Assembly: GCA_004379135.1 (NCBI GenBank) | Contig: NBNI01000007.1 | Location: forward strand, 545,501-609,500 | DNA from: Acidimicrobiales bacterium mtb01 | GTDB lineage: Bacteria > Actinomycetota > Acidimicrobiia > Acidimicrobiales > Ilumatobacteraceae | Direction of reading: 5' to 3' | DNA: 64,000 nucleotides | Part shown: in pieces, positions 52,634 through 61,444 of the stretch | Numbering within the stretch: the stretch's first letter is position 1 | Layout: each line of letters begins with the position of its first letter | Notes under the pieces: model-generated | Database searches by the model: none | Told to the model about the DNA's origin: nothing | The model's input: only the letters and a program-made list of their open reading frames with translations | Position numbers and translations under genes: made by a program

Positions 52634-53380
52634 TCAGCCCGGTCGGTCCCGTCGGCTCGAACCGACCTTTCGAGCCACGACCAGGAACTCGGGGTGTTCG
52701 GCGTCGGGGGTGCTGCGGCGGTACTCCCCCGGAGCCACCGACCAGATGTGCACGACCTCGGCTCCGGCCCGAGACAGCATCAGGCGCAATTCGCGCGGCG
52801 TGAAGCATCCCGTCCACAGGTCGGCCGCTCGGATCTCACCGGTCGGCGACCGGATCTCGGTGACCTCGTGGCTGACCCCGGTGTCGGCGTCGAATCGGGC
52901 CGTCTCGTGGTAGCGCACCGCGAAGTAGGCGTTGAAGGCCGACAAGGCGATCAGTCCGCCGGGTCGGACCTGATGGACCAGACCGTCGAGAACGACCTGG
53001 TCGTCCCCGTCGCGCGTCATGAGTCCGAACGCGCCCTGACACAGACAGACCGCGGCGTCGGCGTTCCGCGAGGGCTGGATCGACAACTCGCGTGCATCCA
53101 TCCGCTCGAACGTCGCCGGGAGACCCTCCGAGGTGGCCGCATCCCGACCGAGGTCGACGAAGGTCTGCGCGATGTCGATTCCGTGGACCACCGCCCCACG
53201 ACGGGCCAACTCGAGGGCATGGCGTCCCGGGCCGCATCCGACGTCGAGGACGCGCGACTCCGGCCCCAGTTCGAGCGCCTCCCAGAGGAAGTCGATCTCC
53301 TGGCGCGTGCCCTTGGTGAACGAGTACCGCAGATACGCCTCTCCCATGTGGTCGGCCAGTGGCTCGAACCAGTGGCTCAC
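52634..53380 (-). CDS. class I SAM-dependent methyltransferase
   Basis: This is a 248-residue methyltransferase. Motif I is SRVLDVGCGPGRHALELARRG near 43. Motif II is VHGIDIAQTFVDLGRDAA, and DAAVCLCQGAFGLM with VRPGGLIALSAFNAYFAVRY forms the later motifs. The substrate is unknown. GTG at 53380 overlaps the polA stop (GTGA), so it is translated after polA in the pdtaR-polA operon. The longer open frame upstream shadows polA. Confidence 0.87.
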   Translation of the reverse strand: MSHWFEPLADHMGEAYLRYSFTKGTRQEIDFLWEALELGPESRVLDVGCGPGRHALELARRGAVVHGIDIAQTFVDLGRDAATSEGLPATFERMDARELSIQPSRNADAAVCLCQGAFGLMTRDGDDQVVLDGLVHQVRPGGLIALSAFNAYFAVRYHETARFDADTGVSHEVTEIRSPTGEIRAADLWTGCFTPRELRLMLSRAGAEVVHIWSVAPGEYRRSTPDAEHPEFLVVARKVGSSRRDRPG

Positions 53381-56052
53381 CCCTTGGCCGCCGCCCACGA
53401 ATCGCCCCAGGCGAAGTTCACCGCCAAAGGCACGCTGAGTTCGGCGGCCCGCTCCATGAGCCCGATCACCAGCGAACCGACTTCGTCGCGCTCGGATTCG
53501 GGAACTTCGACGATCACCTCGTCGTGCACCTGCAGCACGATCCGGCTGCGACGTCGCGAACGCTCGAGTTCGCGATCGATGCGGACCAGCGCAACCTTGA
53601 AGATGTCGGCGGCCAGACCCTGGATCCCGGCGTTCATGGCCTGGCGTTCGCCGGCCTGGCGAATGCGGAAGTTGTCGTTGAGCAGTTCGGGGATCGGACG
53701 TCGGCGACCGAACAGGGTCTCGGTGTACCCGCGCTGACGGGCTTCGTTCACCGTGCGATCCATGTAGTCGCGGACGTTCGGGAACGCCGTGAAGTACGCG
53801 TCGAGGATCTCGGCCGCCTCGCCCACCGGGATCGCCAATCGTTGAGCGAGTCCGTACGCCTCCATCCCGTAGGCGAGTCCGTAGGAGACCATCTTGGCCT
53901 TCGAACGTTGATCGAAGTTCACGTCCGCTTCTTCGACGCCGAAGACCTGGGCCGCGGTCGTCCGATGCACGTCGCGCCCGCTTCGAAAGGCGTCGATCAG
54001 TCCGGGATCGTCGGCCAGATGTGCGATGCATCGCAATTCGATCTGGTTGTAATCGGCCACCAGCAGCGAGTGGCCCTCGGCTGGGACGAACGCCTCGCGG
54101 AAGACACGCCCTTCGTCGGAGCGAACCGGGATGTTGTGCAGATTCGGATGATCGCTCGACAACCGACCCGTTCGGGCGACGGTCTGATTGAAGGTCGCAT
54201 GGATACGCCCGTCCGCCGCCACTTCGGCCACCAAGCCTTCGCCGTAGGTTCCGCGCAACTTCTCGAACTCGCGATAGCGCAGGAGGGTGTCGATGAATTC
54301 GGGCCACTCATCGCGCAATTTCTCGAGAGTCGCCGCGTCGGTCGAGTATCCGGTCTTCGTCTTCTTCGGCGGGGTGAGCCCCCGTTCCTCGAACAGGATC
54401 CGGCCCAGTTGGGCCGGTGAGTTCGGATTGAACGGTCCACCGGCGAGATCCTGCAGAACCTGCCCGAGCCGCTCGGCTTCCGACGTGAGTCGCCGACCGA
54501 TCTCGCGCAGCCGATCGACGTCCACGCCGATCCCCACATGTTCCATCTTGGCGAGGACTCGCACGAGCGGATTCTCGATGTCGTCGTAGAGCTGACGCAT
54601 CGAGTCGGCCTCGAGCGATGCGGCGAGCGCAGTCGCCAGCGGTGCGACTCCGATCGCGCGGGCAACCGCGTCCTGGGCCGGCGAGATCGCCGATCCGTCG
54701 AGATCGAGCTGACCGGACGGTGTTCCGAGTTCGGGAAGACGCGTGTCGGTGCGGTCGACAAGCAGTCGACCGATCGAGTAGTCGCTCGATCCTGGTTCGA
54801 GGAGATAGGCCGCGATCGCGGTGTCGAGTTCGAGACCGGCCAGATCGAACCCGACCGCCAACCCTGAACGCATGAGAGATTTGACGTCGTGTCCGCGCAC
54901 GCGGTGCGAGGACAGTGCGCGGGCGACGCTCGAATCGGCGAGCAGAGACGACGGAACCCACATGGTGCTCGCGGCCGACAGCGCGACGCCGAGGAGTTCG
55001 GTGCGGCCCGGTTCGCCGTCCCACGCTCCGGCCACGTCGACCACGTCGTGCGTGGAGAGGAACTCCAGGACTTCGCCCGCCGAACGGGCTTCTCGGTACG
55101 ACACGTCGAGAACGGTCTGTTCCGAGGTCGCACCCTCCGGGTCGGCCGACGATCCGGCCTCGACGCCGGCGGCCGCCAGCGCACCCCGGAGACGACCCCA
55201 CATCGTCTTGAACTCGAGGAACTCGAAGAGCCTCTTGAGTTCGGCTTCGTTCGGCGTGATGTGGACGTCGGCCAGATCGAGAGCGACCGGCGCGTCGTGA
55301 CGCAACTTCATGAGGAACTCGTTGTGCCGCGCCAGATCCTGATGATCCTCGAGGGCGCTGCGCAGCTTCGGCGTCTGCTCGGAGGCGTGCGCGAAGATCC
55401 CGTCGAGGGTCAGATACTTCGACACCAACTTGGCGGCGGTCTTCTCCCCCACACCGGGGACCCCGGGCAGGTTGTCGCTCGGGTCGCCACGCAACGCCGC
55501 GTAGGTCGGATACTGCTCGGGAGTGACCCCGGTCCTCTCGAGGATTCCGGCCTCGTCGTACAACGCGTAGTCGGTGACTCCGCGCCGGTTGTAGAGAACG
55601 CGCACGTGCGGGTCGCGAACCAGTTGGTAACTGTCGCGATCACCGGTGACGATCATGACGTCGAAGCCGCCGTCCACCGCACGGTCGGCCACGGTGGCGA
55701 TGATGTCATCGGCTTCGAAGCCCGGAATCTCGATGACGGGGACCCCGAGGGCCGCGAGGACTTCGCGCACGATTCCGAGTTGTTGACGCAGGATGTCCGG
55801 TGCCGACTCGCGTTGCGCCTTGTACTTGGGTTCGGCTTCGTGACGGAACGTCGGCTCGGAACGATCGAAGGCGACCACCAGCCCGGAGGGTCGATGATCC
55901 TTGAGCATGGTCACGAGCATCGACGTGAAGCCGAACACCGCGTTGGTGACCTGCCCACTGGCCGTGACCATGTCGGTCGGAAGACCGAAGAATGCTCGGT
56001 ACGTGAGCGAGTTGCCGTCGAGGAGGAGGAGCCGCGGACGCTCGGCGGTCAC
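53377..56052 (-). CDS. polA: DNA polymerase I
   Basis: PolA fills gaps and removes primers in replication and repair. Residues 1-290 form the 5' nuclease (LLLLDGNSLTYRAFFGLP, GFEADDIIATVADRA, GDPSDNLPGVPGVGEKTAAKLV). Residues ~310-480 correspond to the 3'-5' exonuclease domain but lack the catalytic acidic motif, so proofreading is probably absent, as in mycobacterial and Thermus enzymes. The polymerase domain has DYNQIELRCIAHLA, RSKAKMVSYGLAYGMEAYGLA and QVHDEVIVEVP. The O-helix residue corresponding to Phe762 of E. coli is Tyr. It has 891 residues. GTG at 56052 overlaps the pdtaR stop. Confidence 0.96.
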   Translation of the reverse strand: MTAERPRLLLLDGNSLTYRAFFGLPTDMVTASGQVTNAVFGFTSMLVTMLKDHRPSGLVVAFDRSEPTFRHEAEPKYKAQRESAPDILRQQLGIVREVLAALGVPVIEIPGFEADDIIATVADRAVDGGFDVMIVTGDRDSYQLVRDPHVRVLYNRRGVTDYALYDEAGILERTGVTPEQYPTYAALRGDPSDNLPGVPGVGEKTAAKLVSKYLTLDGIFAHASEQTPKLRSALEDHQDLARHNEFLMKLRHDAPVALDLADVHITPNEAELKRLFEFLEFKTMWGRLRGALAAAGVEAGSSADPEGATSEQTVLDVSYREARSAGEVLEFLSTHDVVDVAGAWDGEPGRTELLGVALSAASTMWVPSSLLADSSVARALSSHRVRGHDVKSLMRSGLAVGFDLAGLELDTAIAAYLLEPGSSDYSIGRLLVDRTDTRLPELGTPSGQLDLDGSAISPAQDAVARAIGVAPLATALAASLEADSMRQLYDDIENPLVRVLAKMEHVGIGVDVDRLREIGRRLTSEAERLGQVLQDLAGGPFNPNSPAQLGRILFEERGLTPPKKTKTGYSTDAATLEKLRDEWPEFIDTLLRYREFEKLRGTYGEGLVAEVAADGRIHATFNQTVARTGRLSSDHPNLHNIPVRSDEGRVFREAFVPAEGHSLLVADYNQIELRCIAHLADDPGLIDAFRSGRDVHRTTAAQVFGVEEADVNFDQRSKAKMVSYGLAYGMEAYGLAQRLAIPVGEAAEILDAYFTAFPNVRDYMDRTVNEARQRGYTETLFGRRRPIPELLNDNFRIRQAGERQAMNAGIQGLAADIFKVALVRIDRELERSRRRSRIVLQVHDEVIVEVPESERDEVGSLVIGLMERAAELSVPLAVNFAWGDSWAAAKG

Positions 56053-56636
56053 GGAACCACTTCGCCCGACAGGATCTTCTCGGCGACGTCCCGCATCCGC
56101 GAACGCTCCTTCATCGCGGTGCGCTGGATGAAGGCGAAGGCGTCCTGCTCCTTGTAGCCGAACTCGTCGATGAGGCGACCCTTGGCCCGATCGATGATCT
56201 TGCGGGCTTCGAGTTGCTCGCCGAGCGCGTCGACATGACCCGACAGGGTCTGGAGCTCGCGGAAGCGCCCGATGGCGACTTCGATGGCCGGGATGAGGTC
56301 GCTCTTCTGGTACGGCTTCACCAAGTAGGCCAGGGCACCGGCGTCACGCGCCTGCTCGACGATCTCGCGTTGCGAGAACGCGGTGAGCACGAGCACGCCG
56401 CAGATCTTCTCGTCGGCGACCCGGCGCGCGACTTCGAGTCCGTCCATGCCTGGCATCTTCACGTCGAGGATGGCCAGATCGGGTCGGAGGGAGCGAATGA
56501 GATCGAGTGCCTGATCACCTCGGCCGGTCTCGCCGACGACGTCGTATCCCTCCTCCTGGAGGGTTTCGGTCAGATCGAGGCGGATGATTGCCTCGTCCTC
56601 GGCGACGACGACACGAATGCTCACGAACTCATTCAA
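56049..56636 (-). CDS. pdtaR: ANTAR-domain response regulator (PdtaR-like)
   Basis: This is a response regulator acting on RNA by anti-termination. The receiver domain (residues 8-122) has VVVAEDEAIIRLDLTETLQ, the Asp in LAILDVKMPGMDGLEVARRV, Thr in VLVLTAFSQRE and Lys in AYLVKPYQKSDL. The C-terminal ANTAR helices are LEARKIIDRAKGRLIDEFGYKEQDAFAFIQRTAM. It has 195 residues. ATG at 56636 is the longest start; GTG at 56624 is possible. Its position directly before polA matches Rv1626 of M. tuberculosis. No cognate kinase is in the window. Confidence 0.92.
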   Translation of the reverse strand: MNEFVSIRVVVAEDEAIIRLDLTETLQEEGYDVVGETGRGDQALDLIRSLRPDLAILDVKMPGMDGLEVARRVADEKICGVLVLTAFSQREIVEQARDAGALAYLVKPYQKSDLIPAIEVAIGRFRELQTLSGHVDALGEQLEARKIIDRAKGRLIDEFGYKEQDAFAFIQRTAMKERSRMRDVAEKILSGEVVP

Positions 56637-56680
56637 CCAAAAGGCCTGCGCCTCCGGCCGTGTCGGTCGGGACAGCCGGA

Positions 56681-56968
56681 TCAGCCGTGGGCCAGCTTTT
56701 CGAGCAACTGGTCCTGACGGGCCTCCAACTCCTGGATTCCGGCCGCCACCTGCTCGCGGTGGGTGCGCATGGCGTCGGCGTGGAGACGCGCCTCGCGATA
56801 CTCGACCGATGACCCGGGGGTCTCCGACACCAGGGCCCGCAACCCGAGATCGTCGGCTTCGTCGCTCAGATGGGCCAGCTGCTCGTCGACGATGCGGAGT
56901 TCCTCTCGCAACCGACGCAGCCGGTCGGACGTCTCACGAAGACGCCTCTCGATCATGCGCTGTCCCAT
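56681..56968 (-). CDS. small coiled-coil protein of unknown function
   Basis: This 95-residue, highly charged protein is predicted by eye to be almost entirely helical. Heptad-like patterns run through RLRETSDRLRRLREELRIVDEQLAHL and AAGIQELEARQDQLLEKLAHG, separated by a short loop (SETPGSSVEYREARL). No enzyme motif or membrane segment is seen. The ATG at 56968 has a TAGACT box 6 nt upstream, and the frame is intact. It lies between a tRNA and pdtaR on the same strand. I do not recognise the family. Confidence 0.7.
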   Translation of the reverse strand: MGQRMIERRLRETSDRLRRLREELRIVDEQLAHLSDEADDLGLRALVSETPGSSVEYREARLHADAMRTHREQVAAGIQELEARQDQLLEKLAHG

Positions 56969-56974
56969 GCGGGG

Positions 56975-56980
56975 AGTCTA
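56975..56980 (-). promoter_or_regulatory. -10 box of leaderless promoter for the coiled-coil gene
   Basis: TAGACT on the minus strand ends 6 nt before the ATG at 56968, downstream of the tRNA. Confidence 0.45.
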
Positions 56981-56995
56981 CGAAGATCTGTCGAG

Positions 56996-57071
56996 TGGTG
57001 CCCCGGGTGGGATTCGAACCCACACCGTACGGAGTTTGAAGCCGCTGCCTCTGCCGTTGGGCTACCGGGGC
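56996..57071 (-). tRNA. atypical class I tRNA, apparent anticodon CAA (Leu?), encoded CCA
   Basis: The 73-nt body plus CCA (56996-56998) has a perfect acceptor stem (GCCCCGG/CCGGGGC) and T arm (GTGGG-TTCGAAT-CCCAC). The D stem has three pairs. The anticodon stem GCGGC/TCCGT has four usable pairs (one G-U) and a C-U mismatch at 31-39, framing the loop TTCAAAC, so the anticodon is CAA. Leucine tRNAs normally have a long variable arm, but here it is only 5 nt. Shifting the loop by one gives TCA, but the stems then fit worse. Amino-acid identity is therefore uncertain. Confidence 0.8.
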
Positions 57072-57122
57072 GCGTGGGTGAGGTTACCTGCCAGTAGTCG
57101 GAGACCCCATCGGCCAGGCGAT

Positions 57123-57128
57123 TATCGT
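57123..57128 (+). promoter_or_regulatory. -10 box of leaderless promoter for the fab operon
   Basis: TATCGT ends 6 nt before the GTG at 57135, in the 63-nt region divergent from the tRNA. Confidence 0.5.
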
Positions 57129-57134
57129 TCGGAC

Positions 57135-58310
57135 GTGCTCGCGTTCACCTTCCCCGGCCAGGGTTCGCAGCGACCCGGGATGGGTCGCCCCTGGGTCGAA
57201 CACGAGAGTTGGGAACTCGTGACCGAGGCATCCGACATCGCCGGACGCGACGTCGGACATCTCCTGCTCGACGCCGATGCCGAGGAGTTGCGCGACACTC
57301 GCAACGCCCAGCTCACCACCTTCGTCTCGAGCCTCATGGTCCTCGACGCCGTCGAGCGCCTCGGTGTCGAACCGAGCTTCTGCGCCGGGCACAGTCTCGG
57401 CGAGTACACCGCGCTCACCGCGGCCGGCGCGCTCGCCTTCGACGACGGTGTTCGACTCGTGAGCGAACGAGCCGCCGCGATGCATGAGGCCGGTCAGGCC
57501 AACCCCGGAACGATGGCGGCCGTGCTCGGACTCGACGACGAACTGGTGGAGGTCGCGTGTCGACGCGCCGACTCCGACGTGTGGGTCGCCAACTTCAACG
57601 CCCCCGGACAAGTGGTGATCGCGGGTTCGCCCGACGGCGTCGCCCGGGCATCGGAGATCGCCAAGGAACTCGGAGCGAAGAAGGCGATGCCTCTGCAGGT
57701 GGCAGGGGCGTTCCACACGCCCTTCATGACACCGGCCCGCGATCGTCTGCGCCAGGCCATCTCCGAGGCCTCGCCCCGCGACACCGAAGTGCCGGTCGTC
57801 AGCAACGTCGATGCGATGGCGCACGCGTCCGGTGACGAGTGGTCGGGTCTGCTTTCGGCTCAGTTGTCCAGCCCGGTTCGCTGGAAGCACTGTCTGCTGA
57901 CTCTCGGTGAACTCGGCGTCACCGGAATCGCCGAGCTCGGTCCGGGTGGTGTGCTCACCGGAATGGCCAAGCGCACTCTCGAATCGGCTCGCACCATCTC
58001 GGTCTCCACTCCGGACGAACTCGACAAATTCATCGAATGGGTCAATGCCGCCTCGCCGACCGGTGCCGCCCAACTCGAGGGCGAGCATCTGTTCGCCACC
58101 GAACGACTGGTCGTGAGCCCTTCGGCCGGCCTCTTCTCCCCGGCTCCGACGGTCGCGGCGGGTGTTCGCGTCGACGTCGGAACAGTCATCGGGCTGGTGG
58201 GCGACACCGAAGTTCGCTCTGCCTTCGCCGGGATCCTTCAGGCCTACATCGCGGTCGACGGCGAGCGGGTCACGGCCCGCCAACCGATCGCCTGGTTGCG
58301 GACGCACTGA
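57135..58310 (+). CDS. fabD: malonyl-CoA:ACP transacylase
   Basis: FabD loads malonyl groups onto acyl carrier protein for type II fatty-acid synthesis. It has LAFTFPGQGSQRPGMG at the N-terminus, the nucleophile Ser in FCAGHSLGEYTALTAAGAL near 85, and the second conserved site QVAGAFHTPFM with the His near 193. The 391 residues exceed the usual ~310. The extra C-terminal ~85 residues (from about 310) include a biotinyl/lipoyl-like stretch PTVAAGVRVDVGTVIGLVGDTEVRSAFAGILQAYIAVDGERV. GTG at 57135 is set by the -10 box 6 nt upstream. It is the first gene of the fab operon. Confidence 0.93.
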   Translation: MLAFTFPGQGSQRPGMGRPWVEHESWELVTEASDIAGRDVGHLLLDADAEELRDTRNAQLTTFVSSLMVLDAVERLGVEPSFCAGHSLGEYTALTAAGALAFDDGVRLVSERAAAMHEAGQANPGTMAAVLGLDDELVEVACRRADSDVWVANFNAPGQVVIAGSPDGVARASEIAKELGAKKAMPLQVAGAFHTPFMTPARDRLRQAISEASPRDTEVPVVSNVDAMAHASGDEWSGLLSAQLSSPVRWKHCLLTLGELGVTGIAELGPGGVLTGMAKRTLESARTISVSTPDELDKFIEWVNAASPTGAAQLEGEHLFATERLVVSPSAGLFSPAPTVAAGVRVDVGTVIGLVGDTEVRSAFAGILQAYIAVDGERVTARQPIAWLRTH

Positions 58311-58311
58311 C

Positions 58312-59262
58312 ATGCCGCGCACTCCCGCCTCGGCCCGCGGCGCGAACATCCTCGGCTGGGGAACCAACCTGCCCGACAAGGTCCTCACCAATCACGACCT
58401 CGAAAAGATGGTCGAGACGAGCCACGACTGGATCGTCGAGCGCTCCGGAATCCACGAACGCCACGTGGGCGGCTCGACCATCGACATGTCGATCGCCGCC
58501 GGCCGCATGGCCATCGAACGATCCGGAATCGACCCGGCGTCGGTCCAAGCGTTGATCCTCGCCACCACCACACCCGACAAGCAGTGGGGCAACTCGGCGG
58601 CGGTACAGGACGCCCTGGGTCTTCGTTGCGGAGTGTTCGAGTTGAACTCGGCGTGCAGCGGCTTCGTGTACGGACTGGTGGCGGCCCACGGCATGATCGC
58701 CGTCGGACTCGACACGATCCTCGTCATCGGCGCCGATTCGCTCTCGCGCATCACCGACTGGACCGACCGCAACACAGCCGTACTTTTCGGCGATGGAGCC
58801 GGTGCAGTCGTGCTGTCGTCGTGCGACGGTCCGGGTGAACTGGTTGCGTGGGACATCGACGCCGACGGTTCGGCCGGACCCATCCTGTGGGCCGAGGTCG
58901 GCGGCACCATCAACATGGAAGGCAAGGAAGTGTTCCGCCGCGCCGTGCGCATCATGGTCGACTCGGCGGAGAAGACGATGGCCCAGGCCGGTGTGACCGG
59001 GGCCGACGTGTCGCTCGTGATCCCGCACCAGGCCAACGTACGCATCATCCAGGCCGCCTGCGATCGTCTCGGCATTCCGATCGAACGGACATCGATCGTC
59101 CTCGACCGCACCGGAAACACGTCGGCCGCGTCGATTCCGCTGGCGCTGGCCGATGCGCTCGACAAGAAGCGCGTCGCTGCGGGCGACCTCGTTCTCCTGG
59201 TGGGTTTCGGCGGCGGCATGACAGCGGCATCGGCCCTTCTGCGTTGGGGGCCGATCTCGTGA
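58312..59262 (+). CDS. fabH: 3-oxoacyl-ACP synthase III
   Basis: FabH starts fatty-acid chains by condensing an acyl-CoA with malonyl-ACP. The catalytic Cys is in ELNSACSGFVYGLVA near 109. The His is in VIPHQANVRIIQAA and the Asn in RTGNTSAASIPLAL; the C-terminal LVGFGGGMTAASALLRW is typical. It has 316 residues. The ATG is one base after the fabD stop, and fabG overlaps its end by 4 nt. Confidence 0.96.
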   Translation: MPRTPASARGANILGWGTNLPDKVLTNHDLEKMVETSHDWIVERSGIHERHVGGSTIDMSIAAGRMAIERSGIDPASVQALILATTTPDKQWGNSAAVQDALGLRCGVFELNSACSGFVYGLVAAHGMIAVGLDTILVIGADSLSRITDWTDRNTAVLFGDGAGAVVLSSCDGPGELVAWDIDADGSAGPILWAEVGGTINMEGKEVFRRAVRIMVDSAEKTMAQAGVTGADVSLVIPHQANVRIIQAACDRLGIPIERTSIVLDRTGNTSAASIPLALADALDKKRVAAGDLVLLVGFGGGMTAASALLRWGPIS

Positions 59263-59963
59263 GTCGGATCGTGCTCGTCACCGGTGGCTCGCGCGGAATC
59301 GGACTGGCCACCGCCCAGCACTTCGCGGCACTCGGTGATCGGGTCGCGGTCACCTACAACTCGTCGCCTCCACCCGACGGGCTTTTCGGCGTGAAGTGCG
59401 ATGTGACGTCGAGTTCCGACGTCGACCGCGCTTTCGCCGCCGTCGAGCAAGAGTTCGGCCCGGTCGAGATCCTCGTCTCCAACGCCGGCATCACCAAGGA
59501 CGGACTCCTGCTGCGCATGGGTGAAGCCGACTTCACCGACGTGATCGACGCCAATCTCAATGCCGCTTACCGAGTCGCCAAACGAGCGGCGCAGGGAATG
59601 CTCCGGGCGCGTCGCGGTCGGATGATCTTCGTGTCGAGCGTTGTCGGGTTGCTCGGTTCGGCCGGCCAGGCCAACTACGCGGCGTCGAAGGCGGGGCTGG
59701 TCGGCCTGGCCCGCAGCATCGCGCGTGAACTCGGCTCGCGATCCATCACCGCCAACGTGGTCGCACCCGGACCGGTGATGACCGACATGATCGCCGCCCT
59801 CTCACCCGAGCGCCAGGAAGCCCTGACCGCCGCGGTTCCCCTCGGTCGGATGGCGTCACCCGAGGAGATCGCCGCCGTCATCGCATTCGTCGCCTCCGAC
59901 GCGGCCGGCTACATCACCGGTGCGGTGATTCCGGTCGACGGAGGCCTCGGAATGGGGCATTGA
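59259..59963 (+). CDS. fabG: 3-oxoacyl-ACP reductase
   Basis: FabG reduces 3-oxoacyl-ACP with NADPH. It is a canonical SDR: cofactor motif [30 protein letters not shown] near 79, Ser in [16 protein letters not shown] near 125 and NYAASKAGL with catalytic Tyr/Lys near 144. [13 protein letters not shown] and [16 protein letters not shown] are at the end. The 234 residues lack about 10 in the first half compared with E. coli FabG, as in MabA-like actinobacterial forms. GTG at 59259 overlaps the fabH stop. Confidence 0.94.
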   Translation: MSRIVLVTGGSRGIGLATAQHFAALGDRVAVTYNSSPPPDGLFGVKCDVTSSSDVDRAFAAVEQEFGPVEILVSNAGITKDGLLLRMGEADFTDVIDANLNAAYRVAKRAAQGMLRARRGRMIFVSSVVGLLGSAGQANYAASKAGLVGLARSIARELGSRSITANVVAPGPVMTDMIAALSPERQEALTAAVPLGRMASPEEIAAVIAFVASDAAGYITGAVIPVDGGLGMGH

Positions 59964-59978
59964 ACCGCTACCGCCGTT

Positions 59979-59984
59979 TACGAT
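59979..59984 (+). promoter_or_regulatory. possible internal promoter for acpP
   Basis: TACGAT is placed to start transcription near 59991, giving a leader of about 19 nt that contains the GGAGG ribosome binding site of acpP (60000-60004). Confidence 0.4.
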
Positions 59985-60009
59985 GAGACCGACCCCTACG
60001 GAGGACACC

Positions 60010-60246
60010 ATGGATCAGGAACTGTTCGCTCGCTTCCGCAAGTGCGCCGTCGACGTGTTGAGCGTCGACGCCGACAAGGTCGTACCCGAGGCCAGCTTCG
60101 GTGACGATCTCGAAGCCGACAGCCTCGACCTCGTCGAACTCGTGATGGCCCTCGAGGAGGAATTCGACATCGAGGTTCCCGAGGAAGAGATCGAAGGTGT
60201 GAAGACCGTCGGTCAGGCCTTCGACCTGATCGTCGGCAAACTCTGA
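60010..60246 (+). CDS. acpP: acyl carrier protein
   Basis: This small acidic carrier holds growing acyl chains on a phosphopantetheine arm. The attachment Ser is residue 38 in [21 protein letters not shown]. It has 78 residues. I use the ATG at 60010 with GGAGG at a good spacing rather than the in-frame ATG at 59983, which would add nine residues. It sits between fabG and fabF, and its stop overlaps the fabF start by one base. Confidence 0.97.
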   Translation: MDQELFARFRKCAVDVLSVDADKVVPEASFGDDLEADSLDLVELVMALEEEFDIEVPEEEIEGVKTVGQAFDLIVGKL

Positions 60247-61421
60247 TGCTCGGACGGCGCGTCGCCGTCACTGGACTCGGCGTGGTCGCGCCGTGCGGAG
60301 TCGGTCGCGACGCGTTCTGGGCCGGGCTGCACGGACCCGGTCTGTCGGGCGGTCGATCGACTTCCATCACCGAGTGGGATCCCTCGCCCTATTTCGATTC
60401 ACCCAAGGAAGCTCGTCGAGCCGACCGGGTCGAGCAGTTCGGTCTGGCGGCGGCGGCCGAGGCCTTCGCCCAGGCCGGCGAGGTCGGCGTCGACCCCGAG
60501 CGTTTCGGCGTCGTCGTCGGTACGGGCATCGGCGGACTCAACACGCTCGAAGAGCAAGTGCGCGTTCTGATCGAAAAAGGCGAGCGTCGCGTCTCGCCGT
60601 TCCTCGTTCCGATGATGATGGCCAACGCCACGGGAGCCGCCATCTCCATGCGCTACGGACTGCAGGGACCCAACGAAACGGTGTGCACCGCCTGTGCCGC
60701 GTCGACGCACGCCCTCGGCTACGCCGCTCGCCTGATCGCCATGGGTCGTTGCGACGCGATGATCAGCGGAGGCAGCGAGTCGGCGGCCACACCCGTGTCC
60801 ATGGCCGGATTCGGCAACATGACCGCGCTGTCCACATCGGGCCACAGTCGACCCTTCGACGTCGAACGCGACGGCTTCGTCATGGGCGAAGGCGCGGCGA
60901 TCTTCGTGCTCGAGGAGTGGGAGCACGCGATCGGACGAGGGGCGCGGATTCTCGGCGAGGTTCTCGGCTCGGCCAGCAACGCCGATGCCCACCACATCAC
61001 CGCGCCGTCGCCCGGCGGACGCGGCGCGATCGCATGCATGCGCCTGGCCCTCGCCGACGCCGGGTTGTCGTCCGACGACATCGTCCATGTGAACGCCCAC
61101 GGCACTTCCACGCCGCTGAACGACGCCGCCGAGGCGGCCGCGGTCGCGCACGTGTTCGGCAGTCGTCGCCCGCCCATGACGAGCATCAAGGGCGTCACCG
61201 GACACGCTCTCGGAGCCGCCGGTGCGCTCGAAGCCGCATCGGTTCTGCTCGCTTTCGAACATCGTCTCATTCCGCCCACGGCCGGAACCACGACCGTCGA
61301 TTCCGAGATGGACATCGACCTGGTGATCGGCGAGCCGAGGCCCTGGACGCCCGGACCCAGCATCTCCAACAACTTCGGTTTCGGCGGGCACAACGGCTCG
61401 GTTGTCCTGGCTCCGGCCTGA
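60246..61421 (+). CDS. fabF: 3-oxoacyl-ACP synthase II
   Basis: FabF elongates acyl-ACP with malonyl-ACP. Active-site Cys is in NETVCTACAASTHALGYA near 150, and the two His are in HVNAHGTSTPLND near 285 and KGVTGHALGAAGALEA near 318. SISNNFGFGGHNGSVVLAP is at the C-terminus. It has 391 residues, about 20 fewer than E. coli FabF, mostly at loops. It is the last gene of the plus-strand fab operon and ends 23 nt before the convergent fabZ; no terminator is visible there. Confidence 0.96.
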   Translation: MLGRRVAVTGLGVVAPCGVGRDAFWAGLHGPGLSGGRSTSITEWDPSPYFDSPKEARRADRVEQFGLAAAAEAFAQAGEVGVDPERFGVVVGTGIGGLNTLEEQVRVLIEKGERRVSPFLVPMMMANATGAAISMRYGLQGPNETVCTACAASTHALGYAARLIAMGRCDAMISGGSESAATPVSMAGFGNMTALSTSGHSRPFDVERDGFVMGEGAAIFVLEEWEHAIGRGARILGEVLGSASNADAHHITAPSPGGRGAIACMRLALADAGLSSDDIVHVNAHGTSTPLNDAAEAAAVAHVFGSRRPPMTSIKGVTGHALGAAGALEAASVLLAFEHRLIPPTAGTTTVDSEMDIDLVIGEPRPWTPGPSISNNFGFGGHNGSVVLAPA

Positions 61422-61444
61422 TCGTCCCGGTCACACAAGCCCGG

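Noticed and set aside
56996-57071. Reading the odd tRNA as selenocysteine tRNA (UCA)
   Set aside because: The body is 73 nt without a long variable arm or extended acceptor domain, and the UCA frame has worse stem pairing. No selA, selB or selD is present in the window.
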